Positions 36,555 through 45,170 of a DNA stretch of 64,000 nucleotides are shown here, piece by piece (position 1 is the stretch's first letter; each line of letters begins with the position of its first letter). The position numbers and the translations under genes are program-made. Location of the stretch: contig JAKSIH010000008.1 in NCBI GenBank assembly GCA_024398935.1, positions 22,487 to 86,486 on the forward strand, given 5' to 3'. The DNA is from Fibrobacter sp. Its GTDB lineage: Bacteria > Fibrobacterota > Fibrobacteria > Fibrobacterales > Fibrobacteraceae. The notes under the pieces are model-generated. The model was not told where the DNA came from and made no database searches. It saw only the letters and a program-made list of their open reading frames with translations.

Positions 36555-38027
36555 TTGCAGATATATAATGGAAGTGCCCATGGGGCAGTCTTGATCGCAG
36601 GATATGTCCTGCGGTGTCTTTTTATGTTGATTCTTGCATTTTCCGCAGATGATGCCTGGGCCTGCCCGCGGTTTGTGGAATTTTTCCCGGACCCGACGGA
36701 TGTTCCCGACCAGCAGGGGGAATTTGTCGAGATTCGCCTGGAAAAGAACGAGGTGGGGAACGTTTTCGCCCCTGAAAGTATTTCGGTCCTTGCCGACGGG
36801 AAGAAATCCCTGAAAGTGCCTTACCCCCGGGTGGAACGCCTTGTCCTGGTTCACGATTCCGCCTATTGCCCGAAAACAGGGACCGCCTGCGGGTTGCTGG
36901 GAGGAATTTCCCTGCCAAACTCGCGGGAGATTTCCTGGGTGCTGGAAGCCGGCTCCTGCAGGGATTCGGTAACGCTTGCCGTACCTAAGGCGGGTAAAAG
37001 TTTCCAGAGGGTGAAATTTTCCGACGAGTGGATTCTGGCGGAACCCTCCTTCGGGTTTGGGAATCCATTTTACGAGGAAGGGGTGTCAGACTGCGGCATC
37101 GAGAGGTTGGATGCGGAGTTTCTCGGGAAGGGTGCGTGGTCCCTGCGGTTTGTCCTGTCGGGATGTGACTCCACCTGGCTGAAATACGACTTGCAGGACT
37201 TGTATAGCGGTAAGGGCCGGAGTGATTCCGTTCTTGTCCGTCGGGGTTTTACCCTGGATTCAGTTGCGGGGGAGGCGATCTGGATTCGCGGGCGGGTTTC
37301 TCCCGACGAGGTGGCGTTTAACGATTCGCTGGATACGCTGATTTTTATGCCAGGGAAGTCCCCCCTGGTCCTTTCTGAAATCCATCACTGTCCAAACGAA
37401 CCGGAACCGGAGTGGGTGGAAGTCTATAACAGGTCCGAAGCCCTCCTGCCCCTTGATAAGATCCGGTTCTGCGACCGGGGCGGTCCATGGAGCGGCTTCC
37501 TGGAAAGTGACGGATCCCTGGTGTTCACCAAGGATACGGCGGGGCTGCGGAACTATCTGGGCTTTCGGGACGTGAAACTTTTTCAGACGCCCCTTGGCTA
37601 CCTGAACAATTCCGGCGGGTCCTTGGGCATCTGCTATGGCGACAAGGTGCTGGATTCCGCCTACTGGGACAAGACTCTCGTGACATGCCCTTCGGGTCTC
37701 AATCCCCTGACGGGGCGTCCGGAAAATACGCCGGGCTACCAGGGCAATCGCAACGAAACCCTTCGGAAAAAGAAATTTTCATATAAAATCTCCTCGCGGG
37801 TTGTGCAGAAAGGCAGGTCGTCCCTGCTGGTGCTTGTAGAATGTGAATCCCAGATTCCCCTGAAGTTGCTGGATTCCATGGGGAGGGTCCGCTGGAAAAC
37901 GACTGTGCCAGCGAATCAGTCCACATGGATGAAAATACCTACGGATTCCCTGGATGTAGGCGTCGCCTATGTGTCTATAGCGGAGGGAAAGGCGGAAACG
38001 CTGATTGGAATTTTAGTGAGGCCGTGA
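36555..38027 (+). CDS. Secreted protein with lamin-tail-like domain, function unknown
   Basis: 490 residues from a TTG with GAGGG 6 bases upstream; an ATG at 36624 is an alternative. A hydrophobic segment (LFMLILAFSADDAWA) acts as signal peptide. N-terminal part: FVEFFPDPTDVPDQQGEFVE, lamin-tail-like. A second such unit occurs at about 275-400: LVLSEIHHCPNEPEPEWVEV then GGPWSGF. The last ~90 residues resemble a secretion-sorting beta domain. Eight or more cysteines suggest disulfides. The next gene starts 3 bases after, so the pair is co-transcribed. Confidence 0.6.
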   Translation: MQIYNGSAHGAVLIAGYVLRCLFMLILAFSADDAWACPRFVEFFPDPTDVPDQQGEFVEIRLEKNEVGNVFAPESISVLADGKKSLKVPYPRVERLVLVHDSAYCPKTGTACGLLGGISLPNSREISWVLEAGSCRDSVTLAVPKAGKSFQRVKFSDEWILAEPSFGFGNPFYEEGVSDCGIERLDAEFLGKGAWSLRFVLSGCDSTWLKYDLQDLYSGKGRSDSVLVRRGFTLDSVAGEAIWIRGRVSPDEVAFNDSLDTLIFMPGKSPLVLSEIHHCPNEPEPEWVEVYNRSEALLPLDKIRFCDRGGPWSGFLESDGSLVFTKDTAGLRNYLGFRDVKLFQTPLGYLNNSGGSLGICYGDKVLDSAYWDKTLVTCPSGLNPLTGRPENTPGYQGNRNETLRKKKFSYKISSRVVQKGRSSLLVLVECESQIPLKLLDSMGRVRWKTTVPANQSTWMKIPTDSLDVGVAYVSIAEGKAETLIGILVRP

Positions 38028-38030
38028 TCC

Positions 38031-38780
38031 ATGAAGGTGATTCTTTGCGTTCTGTTTCTGTGGGGAGCGGCTTTTGCCGTCGATTCGCCCGTGGTCTTTG
38101 TCCAGCCTTCTTCTGGAAATCTGGATGTTTCCGGTGCGGGTGGATTCTTGTCCACACCTGCAAGGCGCAGTAATCCTTCCATATATGTCGCCTGTTTTCT
38201 GGCGAGGGATGTGGAGGAGTATTCCTGTAGCGGAGGAGGTGAATTTCGCTGGAAGGAAAGCCGTTTTGCATTTTTCAGCTCTCTCCATGGGCTGGATTCC
38301 CTATATATGCAGTCTTACTCCGAAATGGATATATCCTATGACCTGAAGTTTCTTCTGGTGGGCTTGGGTTATGGCTTTTCCATGGAGTGGATTCCGGGAG
38401 AGGACCAATGGTACAGGCATAGACTGAAAATGGGAGGAACTTATATCGGGGACCGAACCTATTGGGGAGTGGCCGTTTCGGGCTGGTTGCCGGGAAAAAA
38501 TACGGGGAACTGGATTGTGGGTGGAGGCGTGTGGGTAAGGGACTGGGGAAGGGCCTTCCTGGAATGGAATGACGGGAGTCTTCTGGTGGGGAGTTCCGTG
38601 AAGTGGAAATGGCTGGAAGTAAGGACTAGCTATGCGTTTCCCGATTTTGGAGTTTCCCTTGCCCTGTCTGTTTCGCTGGGTGGTTTTTCTGTGGATTCCC
38701 ATTATGGTCCTGCATCGGGAAAAACGGGCTGGATTGGGCTTGGTCTGCAAAAAAGGATTGAAAAAATGACTATCTTGTAG
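38031..38780 (+). CDS. Secreted barrel-like protein, function unknown
   Basis: 249 residues with signal peptide (VILCVLFLWGAAFA). The body has repeated amphipathic strands with glycine and aromatic residues (LLVGLGYGFSMEWIPG, YWGVAVSGWLPGKN, WLEVRTSYAFPDFGVSLALS), suggesting an outer-membrane barrel. It does not end in the usual aromatic residue. It lies 3 bases after the lamin-tail-like gene and 20 bases before the PAS gene. I do not recognise the family. Confidence 0.5.
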   Translation: MKVILCVLFLWGAAFAVDSPVVFVQPSSGNLDVSGAGGFLSTPARRSNPSIYVACFLARDVEEYSCSGGGEFRWKESRFAFFSSLHGLDSLYMQSYSEMDISYDLKFLLVGLGYGFSMEWIPGEDQWYRHRLKMGGTYIGDRTYWGVAVSGWLPGKNTGNWIVGGGVWVRDWGRAFLEWNDGSLLVGSSVKWKWLEVRTSYAFPDFGVSLALSVSLGGFSVDSHYGPASGKTGWIGLGLQKRIEKMTIL

Positions 38781-38800
38781 GCGGAGTAACGCTATATCCT

Positions 38801-40054
38801 ATGTTTATTTCGACTGGTGCACTTGCGGGGATTCTGTTTTCCCTTTTTGTAGTCCTGGTGGCATTTGTCATCTCGATTCTGCTGTACCGGGATTTGCGTT
38901 CCCGTCAGGATGTTTATGCAGGCTTTTCCAGGGACTTGAACGAATTTATCGTAATCATGTCCAAGGACGGGATTCTTCTGGACTTGATGCCCAAGCATAT
39001 TGACGATCCGCTCTATAGGCAGCTGGCGCAGAACCAGAGCTTTGAAAACATTCTTTCCATTTCGGACCTGAATCGTTTTAATGACTATATCCGAGGGCTG
39101 GACGCCTATCCGGATATTCCCTTTGTCTTTTCCTATAATAGTGAAGAAGGCGTCCTATGGTATGGCCTGAGGGCTGTCATGCAGAAAACGGGGGCGGAGA
39201 GCCATTCGGTCTACCTGATAAAGAACATGACTCTTGATGTGGAATCCAGAAGCCAGCGGGACACCATCCAGAAGAATATGGATATGCTCTTGCAGGGTAC
39301 AGGAGATTTCCTCTGGAGCCTTGATGTGGAAAATCGCCAGTTTTCCATTCTTACTCCTATGTCGGATGATGAAGGCCGCGTGGTGCCGAGATCTGTCGGT
39401 GTGCAGGATATCCATACAATCCTTCCCAAGGTGGATTTCAAGTTTTTCGCCGATACGGTCAACTCGAGGATTGTTGATTTTAGGGCGACGGGGCACGACC
39501 ACGATGAACACCGTTCCTTCAAGGTTCGAATTTATGGAGAGAACAGCAAGCTGATATGGTATTCTTTCCGGTGCAAGGTAATCAATGACGAAAATGCCCG
39601 CCTGAAAATTAACGGAACTGCACGACGGATGGATGTGCTCATGGAATCGTCGACTTTCAATGAGGAGGCGAAGGATGCCTTGCTGTCTTCCGCGTTCAGC
39701 TTCCCGGAACTAGGTATTTTCTGCGTAGACCGTGACTTTAGAATTCAGGGATGCAACCAGACTTTCGCCTTGGAACACGGCGCTTCCAACGGAGCTTTCT
39801 TCATCGGGAAGGATGCCAAGACCGTGTTCAAGATGGGCTTTGCAAATATCTTTACGGATCTCTGCATGAAGGTGTTTGAATCAGGGCGTCCTGTTTCCTG
39901 GCGGGGCCTGCTGGATGCTGAAGGAATTGCCTCTAGCATAAATGTGACACCAGTGGAGCAGGATAACATAGTGAACAAGATTTTGATTAGCTACAGCTAT
40001 ACCCTGAAAAGCGATTTTGAACAGATGATGAAAAAAGAAATGGAGTTACTATGA
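38801..40054 (+). CDS. Membrane protein with PAS-like domains and no output domain
   Basis: 417 residues. One N-terminal membrane segment (AGILFSLFVVLVAFVISILL). Three PAS-like units follow: about 45-150 (EFIVIMSKDGILLDLMPKHI), about 165-285 (GTGDFLWSLDVENRQFSIL) and about 295-405 (FPELGIFCVDRDFRIQGCNQ). The first two show the LWYGL and LIWYSFR strands of PAS. No kinase, cyclase or HTH is present, so it must signal by contact. Its end overlaps the rhodanese gene by 4 bases (ATGA). Confidence 0.65.
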   Translation: MFISTGALAGILFSLFVVLVAFVISILLYRDLRSRQDVYAGFSRDLNEFIVIMSKDGILLDLMPKHIDDPLYRQLAQNQSFENILSISDLNRFNDYIRGLDAYPDIPFVFSYNSEEGVLWYGLRAVMQKTGAESHSVYLIKNMTLDVESRSQRDTIQKNMDMLLQGTGDFLWSLDVENRQFSILTPMSDDEGRVVPRSVGVQDIHTILPKVDFKFFADTVNSRIVDFRATGHDHDEHRSFKVRIYGENSKLIWYSFRCKVINDENARLKINGTARRMDVLMESSTFNEEAKDALLSSAFSFPELGIFCVDRDFRIQGCNQTFALEHGASNGAFFIGKDAKTVFKMGFANIFTDLCMKVFESGRPVSWRGLLDAEGIASSINVTPVEQDNIVNKILISYSYTLKSDFEQMMKKEMELL

Positions 40055-40527
40055 AAAAGAAGTTTCTATCCCTAGTATGCTTTGCTTTAGCCCTTTCTGC
40101 CTGTGAAGGGGAGAAGTCCAAGGATGTTGCTCCCAACGCTTCTAACGCGCCCGCAGTGGCTCCTGCCGCTCCCCAGGCCGCTACTCCGGCTGCAGCCTCT
40201 GTTGCAGAAAAGAAGATGGGTGAATATGCCAAGGCGGAAATTCGCACAATCGACTGGGCGAAGGCCGAGGAATTGGCTCAGGCTGGCGGCCTGTATGTGG
40301 ATGTCCGCTATCCCGACGAACTGAGCCAGGGATATGTGATGAACTCTGTCAATATTCCCCTGGACGAAATCAAGCATCGCCTGAACGAGCTTCCAAAGGA
40401 CAGGGACCTGCTGGTTTATTGCCGTTCCGGTCGTCGTAGCGAAGCCGCTACCAATCTACTCCAGAAGAATGGTTTTGAACGCGTCTATAATGTTGCTGGC
40501 GGATTCCTGGCTTATCCCAAGAGATAA
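40051..40527 (+). CDS. Rhodanese-domain lipoprotein
   Basis: 158 residues. Lipoprotein signal with lipobox ALSAC, then an A/P-rich linker (23-55) and one rhodanese domain with active-site cysteine in LLVYCRSGRRS and the VDVRYPDELSQGYV block. It is likely attached to an envelope membrane and handles sulfur or acts as a redox protein. Overlap with the PAS gene suggests they work together; the partner is unknown. Confidence 0.9.
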   Translation: MKKKFLSLVCFALALSACEGEKSKDVAPNASNAPAVAPAAPQAATPAAASVAEKKMGEYAKAEIRTIDWAKAEELAQAGGLYVDVRYPDELSQGYVMNSVNIPLDEIKHRLNELPKDRDLLVYCRSGRRSEAATNLLQKNGFERVYNVAGGFLAYPKR

Positions 40528-40544
40528 CAGACCGATAGTGGGCC

Positions 40545-42095
40545 TTGCAGATCGTGACTTCTGAAAACCAAAACTACATGGAGATGGCTCTTAGGGAGTC
40601 CGTCTTTTCCATCGGGTTGAGCCGCCCTAATCCGGCGGTAGGTGCCGTTGTGGTTAAGGACGGGATTGTCGTGGGGAAGGGGCGTACGCAGCGCCCTGGA
40701 TCTGCCCACGCCGAGGTCATGGCGCTGCGTGACGCGGGCGAGCTCGCCCGCGGCGCGGCCATCTATGTGACGCTGGAACCCTGCTGCCATTATGGCCGCA
40801 CGCCCCCCTGCACCAAGGCCATCATCGACGCGGGAATCGCAAAAGTCTTTTACGCCCACGGCGACCCCAATCCCGTTGTCCGCGGGAACAGTCGCAAGAT
40901 TCTGGAAGAGGCCGGTATTGAAGTCTACGAAGGCGTGGACGCCTGCATCGCTGCTGAAATAGAAGACGGTTGGGATGATGACAACTGTGGTGGCGAATGC
41001 AATTTCCTATCACGCCATCCCCGCGACAACACTGCATGTCATCCCCGCGACCTCTCCGCATGTCATCCCCGCGAAGGCGGGGATCTAGCATACTCTGCAC
41101 GCCATCCCCGCGACCTCTCCGCATGTCATCCCCGCGAAGGCGGGGATCTAGCATCCCCCTCGAAAACCGCCGTCGCCGAAGGCCGTATGGTCTTCCACGA
41201 CATCGAACGTTACTTCGAAGCCTACGATTACTTCGTCCGCAACAAGCGAACCTTTGTTGAAGTCAAGAGCGCCATTACCGACGAAGGCTCCATGGGGTAT
41301 GTTTTGCCCGATGGCTCCCATAAGCCCATGAAAATCACAGGGGAGGGCGCCAACTGCTGGAATCACGAGCTTCGCGCCATCAGCGACGCAATCCTCGTTG
41401 GTGCAGGAACTGTTCTCGCAGACAATCCCTCCCTGAACGTTCGCAATGCTGCCGGAAACGATCCCGTAAAAATCGTATGGGCCGGCCATCACGAATTTTC
41501 TGCTGAGGAAGTTGCTAGGCTGAAGGTGTTCGCTCCGTATAATCCTGAAACCATTTCCACAAGTCATCCCCGACTTGATCGGGAATCTAGCGATTTCATT
41601 TCAGAAAAAAAGACTCTTGTTTTCTCCTGCGTTCCACAGCCACAGTGTCATTCTCGCGATCTCCAGTCGCAGTGTCATTCCCGCGACTCACAACCACAGT
41701 GTCATTCTCGCGAAAGCGAGAATCTAGCGTTTTCATCCTGCGAAGTCGTCCTGCTGTCCGGCACCTCCTTTGCAGAAAACTGGACGATGATGATTGATGA
41801 CTTATCAGCTCGCGGTATGCACCGTCTCATGGTGGAGCCCGGTGCTGGCCTTGCCAAGCAATTGTTTGCCGCAGTCCCTGCCGACGCCATCGCGACCTCG
41901 GCGCAAAAGCCTCTTTGGAACCGCCTGGATCTTTGGCGTTCCACGGACCATACCATCGAAGACGCTCTGGCCTCCTTCATTGACGAAGGCTCTGTGGCCA
42001 AGACCTTGGATTTTCCCGCTATTCCGGAAAAACTCATTGCCAAGGAATCCTTTATGGTGGGCCCTGATGTGCTTACCGTTTTTTATCCCGGTTAA
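40545..42095 (+). CDS. ribD: Riboflavin biosynthesis protein RibD carrying two in-frame repeat insertions
   Basis: 516 residues, about 150 more than usual. A TTG at 40545 or GTG at 40554 is the likely start; there is no strong SD. The deaminase domain (1-125) has HAEV and TLEPCCHYGRTPPC zinc ligands. The reductase domain begins near 245 (GYVLPDGSHKPMKI, ISDAILVGAGTVLADNPSLN). Two insertions, about residues 157-203 and 340-395, are built of CHPR/CHSR repeats encoded by palindromic DNA and fall in linkers or surface loops. They keep the frame. RibD performs the second and third steps of riboflavin synthesis. Confidence 0.92.
   Translation: MQIVTSENQNYMEMALRESVFSIGLSRPNPAVGAVVVKDGIVVGKGRTQRPGSAHAEVMALRDAGELARGAAIYVTLEPCCHYGRTPPCTKAIIDAGIAKVFYAHGDPNPVVRGNSRKILEEAGIEVYEGVDACIAAEIEDGWDDDNCGGECNFLSRHPRDNTACHPRDLSACHPREGGDLAYSARHPRDLSACHPREGGDLASPSKTAVAEGRMVFHDIERYFEAYDYFVRNKRTFVEVKSAITDEGSMGYVLPDGSHKPMKITGEGANCWNHELRAISDAILVGAGTVLADNPSLNVRNAAGNDPVKIVWAGHHEFSAEEVARLKVFAPYNPETISTSHPRLDRESSDFISEKKTLVFSCVPQPQCHSRDLQSQCHSRDSQPQCHSRESENLAFSSCEVVLLSGTSFAENWTMMIDDLSARGMHRLMVEPGAGLAKQLFAAVPADAIATSAQKPLWNRLDLWRSTDHTIEDALASFIDEGSVAKTLDFPAIPEKLIAKESFMVGPDVLTVFYPG
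41014..41152. repeat. Palindromic repeat cluster 1 inside ribD
   Basis: Five units start at 41014, 41038, 41062, 41101 and 41125; spacings 24, 24, 39, 24, all multiples of 3. Units 3 and 5 are full palindromes (GTCATCCCCGCGAAGGCG then GGGATCTAGC); the others are left halves. Units 2-3 and 4-5 form a 63-bp duplication. Confidence 0.93.
41563..41728. repeat. Palindromic repeat cluster 2 inside ribD
   Basis: Units start at 41563, 41647, 41674 and 41701; spacings 84, 27, 27, all multiples of 3 and in phase with cluster 1. The last is a full palindrome (GTCATTCTCGCGAAAGCG then AGAATCTAGC). All are read as CHSR or SHPR. Confidence 0.92.
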
Positions 42096-42403
42096 ATACA
42101 AAACACCGGTTGTAAATGAGCTTCAGTAATCAATAAATTAGCTTTGTCTAATTTTTATGAGGATACCCTCCCAAAATCCTCAAAAATAGCCTGTTTTCAG
42201 CCCGCATCCCTCTCGTAATTCATAATTTTCTAAATGGCACACTTCGTGTGCATTTAGTACGGCTCAACCATGAAAAATAAGCAAGCATATTTTTCGCGGC
42301 ACTCGCCTTTGGCGCATAGGCGCAATTTGCTAGGCTCAAAAGTGGTTTCATAAATGAAACCGTTTTATTTGCCTTACGCAAATTTTTCTAAATTTGCCCC
42401 CGT
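42096..42403 (+). other. Leader of ribE with several hairpins, no gene
   Basis: Hairpins seen: CTAAATGGCACAC/GTGTGCATTTAG (42230-42257, one bulge), GGTTTCAT/ATGAAACC (42344-42361) and GCAAATTT-TTCT-AAATTTGC (42378-42397). The last ends 6 bases before the ribE ATG, with only CCCCGT between, so no SD. I looked for the FMN riboswitch core and did not find it. Confidence 0.6.
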
Positions 42404-43003
42404 ATGTTTACAGGTATTATTCAAAGTACGGGAACCATCCTTTCTCTTGAAACGAGAGGGGATGCCCTTACCATGCGCTTATCAGCACCCGGATTCTTTA
42501 AGGGTTGCCATTTGGGCGATAGCGTGGCCAATGATGGCGTCTGCCTTTCTATCGAAAGTTGCACCGACGACGAGGCTACCTTCTGCCTGATGCACCAGAC
42601 GGTGGAAAACACCTCCTTTAAGCAGGCTGAACCGGGTAAACTTGTGAATCTGGAAAAGGCTTGCCGTGCGGATTCCTTCATGGGCGGACATTTTGTCATG
42701 GGCCATGTGGATACTTCCGTAAAGGTATTGGCCGTCGCCAACCGCGAAACCGGCGTGGAAGTGGACTTGGAACTTCCCAAGGACCTGCGCCGCTATGTGA
42801 TTCGCCGCGGTTCCGTGTCCCTCAACGGTATTTCCCTTACGGTTGCCGAAAAGTTCGAGGATTCCATCCGCGTGTGCATTATTCCAGAAACCCTCGCCAG
42901 AACCAATTTGCGTAACTGGGTGCCCGGCACTATTGTAAATGTTGAAGTAGACATGCTTGGCAAATATATCGAGAATTATTTGAAGGAGCGTGACCTTGCT
43001 TAG
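42404..43003 (+). CDS. ribE: Riboflavin synthase
   Basis: 199 residues made of two similar lumazine-binding halves: [16 protein letters not shown] at the start and [12 protein letters not shown] then [13 protein letters not shown] in the second part. It joins two lumazine molecules to form riboflavin. There is no SD; the start follows a hairpin and a C run. Its end overlaps ribBA by several bases. Known order ribD-ribE-ribBA-ribH is kept. Confidence 0.96.
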   Translation: MFTGIIQSTGTILSLETRGDALTMRLSAPGFFKGCHLGDSVANDGVCLSIESCTDDEATFCLMHQTVENTSFKQAEPGKLVNLEKACRADSFMGGHFVMGHVDTSVKVLAVANRETGVEVDLELPKDLRRYVIRRGSVSLNGISLTVAEKFEDSIRVCIIPETLARTNLRNWVPGTIVNVEVDMLGKYIENYLKERDLA

Positions 43004-44201
43004 TACAATCGAAGAAGCCCTTGAGGATTTCAAGGCCGGTAAATTCCTTATCGTTGTAGATGACGAAGATCGTGAAAACGAAGGCGACTTTATAATTGCC
43101 GCCGAGAAGATTACACCGGAAAAGGTGAACTTCATGCTCCACGAAGGCCGCGGCGTTCTTTGCTGCCCGCTGCCCATCAACCGTTGTCATGAACTGAATT
43201 TGACCCGCCAGACCGCCGAAAACACTTCTATTCTCGGCACCCCGTTCACCATCATGGTGGATAAGATTGAAGGCTGTACCACAGGAGTTTCTGCCCACGA
43301 CCGTGCCGCTACCATTTTGGCTCTTTCCGATCCTGCATCCAAGCCCAGCGATTTTGGCCGTCCGGGTCATATTTCCCCGCTGTACGCCCAGGACGAAGGC
43401 GTCCTTCGCCGCGCAGGCCACACGGAAGCTGCCGTGGACCTGGCAAAGCTGGCTGGACTTCGCCCTGCAGCCGCCCTCATCGAAATCATGAATGAAGACG
43501 GCACTATGGCCCGCATGCCCCAGCTGGAGGAAGTCTCCAAGAAGTTCGGCCTGAAGATTATTTCCATTCACGACCTGATTGCCTACCGTCTGAAGAACGA
43601 AAAGCTGGTGCAGCGTGTGGCTGCTCCCAACGTTCCTACCAAGTATGGCGAATTCAAGGCTTACGCCTACCGCAGTTCTACCGATGGGGTAGAGCATGTG
43701 GCCTGGGTGGCTGGCAATCCGGACTTCTCTAAGCCGGTGTATGTCCGCGTCCATAGCGAATGCTTGACTGGCGATATTTTTGGCAGCATGCGCTGCGACT
43801 GCGGTGAGCAGTTGGAAGCGTCCATGAAGTTTATTGGCGAACACGGTGGCGTGCTTCTTTATCTCCGCGGTCAGGAAGGCCGTGGCATTGGCCTCTGCAA
43901 CAAGCTCCGCGCTTACGAACTGCAGGAAAAGGGCCTGGATACGGTGGAAGCCAACATAAAGCTGGGCTTCAAGTCTGACCTGCGCCAGTATGGTACCGGC
44001 GCACAGATTTTGGCCGACCTGGGTGTCCGACAGATGCGCCTTCTGACCAACAACCCCAGTAAGATCAGCGGCATTTCCGCCTACGGTCTTGAAATCGTGG
44101 AACGAGTTCCTATCGAAATCAAGCCCAACAATGTTAACCGTTTCTACCTTCGCACCAAGAAAGAAAAGATGGGCCACGACCTGAAGTTGGACGAGGCTTA
44201 A
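42996..44201 (+). CDS. ribBA: Bifunctional DHBP synthase / GTP cyclohydrolase II
   Basis: About 401 residues. I prefer the TTG at 42996 because AAGGAG (42983-42988) lies 7 bases upstream; the GTG at 42990 is too close. The RibB half has [17 protein letters not shown] and TGVSAHDRA. The RibA half has [20 protein letters not shown] (zinc cysteines) and GQEGRGIGL, then [15 protein letters not shown] RLLTNNPSK. It supplies both precursors for riboflavin. Start overlaps the ribE stop, and ribH follows after 9 bases. Confidence 0.96.
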   Translation: MLSTIEEALEDFKAGKFLIVVDDEDRENEGDFIIAAEKITPEKVNFMLHEGRGVLCCPLPINRCHELNLTRQTAENTSILGTPFTIMVDKIEGCTTGVSAHDRAATILALSDPASKPSDFGRPGHISPLYAQDEGVLRRAGHTEAAVDLAKLAGLRPAAALIEIMNEDGTMARMPQLEEVSKKFGLKIISIHDLIAYRLKNEKLVQRVAAPNVPTKYGEFKAYAYRSSTDGVEHVAWVAGNPDFSKPVYVRVHSECLTGDIFGSMRCDCGEQLEASMKFIGEHGGVLLYLRGQEGRGIGLCNKLRAYELQEKGLDTVEANIKLGFKSDLRQYGTGAQILADLGVRQMRLLTNNPSKISGISAYGLEIVERVPIEIKPNNVNRFYLRTKKEKMGHDLKLDEA

Positions 44202-44210
44202 GGATAGATT

Positions 44211-44672
44211 ATGAACGAACTGAAGAATTCTCTCAATGGTACTGGCCTCAAGGTGGCAATCGCCGTGGCCCGCTTTAACGAAATCGTAACGGACAAGTTG
44301 CTGGAAGGCGCTCTCCGTCAGTTGGCCATTCTTGGTGTAGACGAAAAGGACATCACCGTGGCTCATGTTCCTGGCGCCTTTGAACTGCCGGGCATCTGCC
44401 GCCGTATGGTGGACTCCGGAAAGTTTGATGCTGTCATGGCTCTTGGTGCCGTTATTCGCGGTGAAACCGGCCATTACGATGTGGTGGTGAACAACTCCAC
44501 CAGCGGTATTGCTGGCATCGCTGCCGAAGGCAAGGTTCCCATGATTCTTGGAATCCTTACCACCGACACTGTGGACCAGGCTATGAACCGCGCAGGCCTC
44601 AAGGCTGGCAACCTGGGTTGCAGCTGGGCCTCTACCGCCGTAGAAATGGCAAACCTCTACAAGCAGATTTAA
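44211..44672 (+). CDS. ribH: 6,7-dimethyl-8-ribityllumazine synthase
   Basis: 153 residues. Typical motifs: VAIAVARFNEIVTDKLLEGA, VPGAFELPGICRRM, ALGAVIRGETGHYDVV (catalytic histidine region) and PMILGILTTDTVDQAMNRAG. It makes lumazine from the RibD and RibBA products and usually assembles as pentamers or a 60-mer. It ends 39 bases before nusB, a common neighbour. Confidence 0.97.
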   Translation: MNELKNSLNGTGLKVAIAVARFNEIVTDKLLEGALRQLAILGVDEKDITVAHVPGAFELPGICRRMVDSGKFDAVMALGAVIRGETGHYDVVVNNSTSGIAGIAAEGKVPMILGILTTDTVDQAMNRAGLKAGNLGCSWASTAVEMANLYKQI

Positions 44673-44711
44673 TTGATAAACTGAAACTTAGAAGAACGAG
44701 AATAAAGTTTT

Positions 44712-45170
44712 ATGGCACAAGTAAGTTTTAGACCCGCCCGCGTATTTGCAATGCAGTTGCTGTACGCCATGGAAATTACCGGACAGACCGTAGGCCAGGC
44801 TTTGCCTGGTGTTATTGCTGCGCTGCCGGACCAGGACGTGAAGCCCTTCCCGGAAGCACAGAAAAAATACGGCATGAAGTTGGTTGACTTAATCCAGGAA
44901 CACAAGACTGAATTGGAAGATTCCCTGAAGGAAAGTGCAATTCACTGGGAACTGGACCGCATTGCCCGTATTGACCGTCTGGTTCTTTTCATCGCTATGG
45001 TTGAACTGTCCTACATTCCTGATGTTCCCATGAAGGTGGCTATTTCTGAAGCGGTTCAGATTGCAGCAAAGTTCAGTACTGATTCTTCCGATGCCTTTGT
45101 GAACGGCATTCTCACTGGATTTATGCAGAAGAAGGGGATTGTCATTCCTGGTACCAAGGAGTCCAAATAA
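44712..45170 (+). CDS. nusB: Transcription antitermination factor NusB
   Basis: 152 residues, all-helical. RPARVFAMQLLYAMEI at the N-terminus (ARxxAxQxLY), ELDRIARIDRLVLFIAMVEL and PMKVAISEAVQIAAKF are NusB signatures, then DAFVNGILTGF. It binds boxA RNA with NusE during rRNA transcription. Its stop shares one base with the DUF2723 gene start (TAATG). Confidence 0.96.
   Translation: MAQVSFRPARVFAMQLLYAMEITGQTVGQALPGVIAALPDQDVKPFPEAQKKYGMKLVDLIQEHKTELEDSLKESAIHWELDRIARIDRLVLFIAMVELSYIPDVPMKVAISEAVQIAAKFSTDSSDAFVNGILTGFMQKKGIVIPGTKESK

Noticed and set aside
41014..41728. CRISPR-like array in ribD
   Set aside because: Short uneven units, spacers not unique, and the whole is read in frame; fits palindromic element insertion.
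42096..42403. FMN riboswitch before ribE
   Set aside because: The conserved core blocks are not seen; only simple hairpins.
42930..44474. 514-codon minus-strand frame across ribBA and ribH
   Set aside because: Crosses three real genes; composition is that of an antisense frame.
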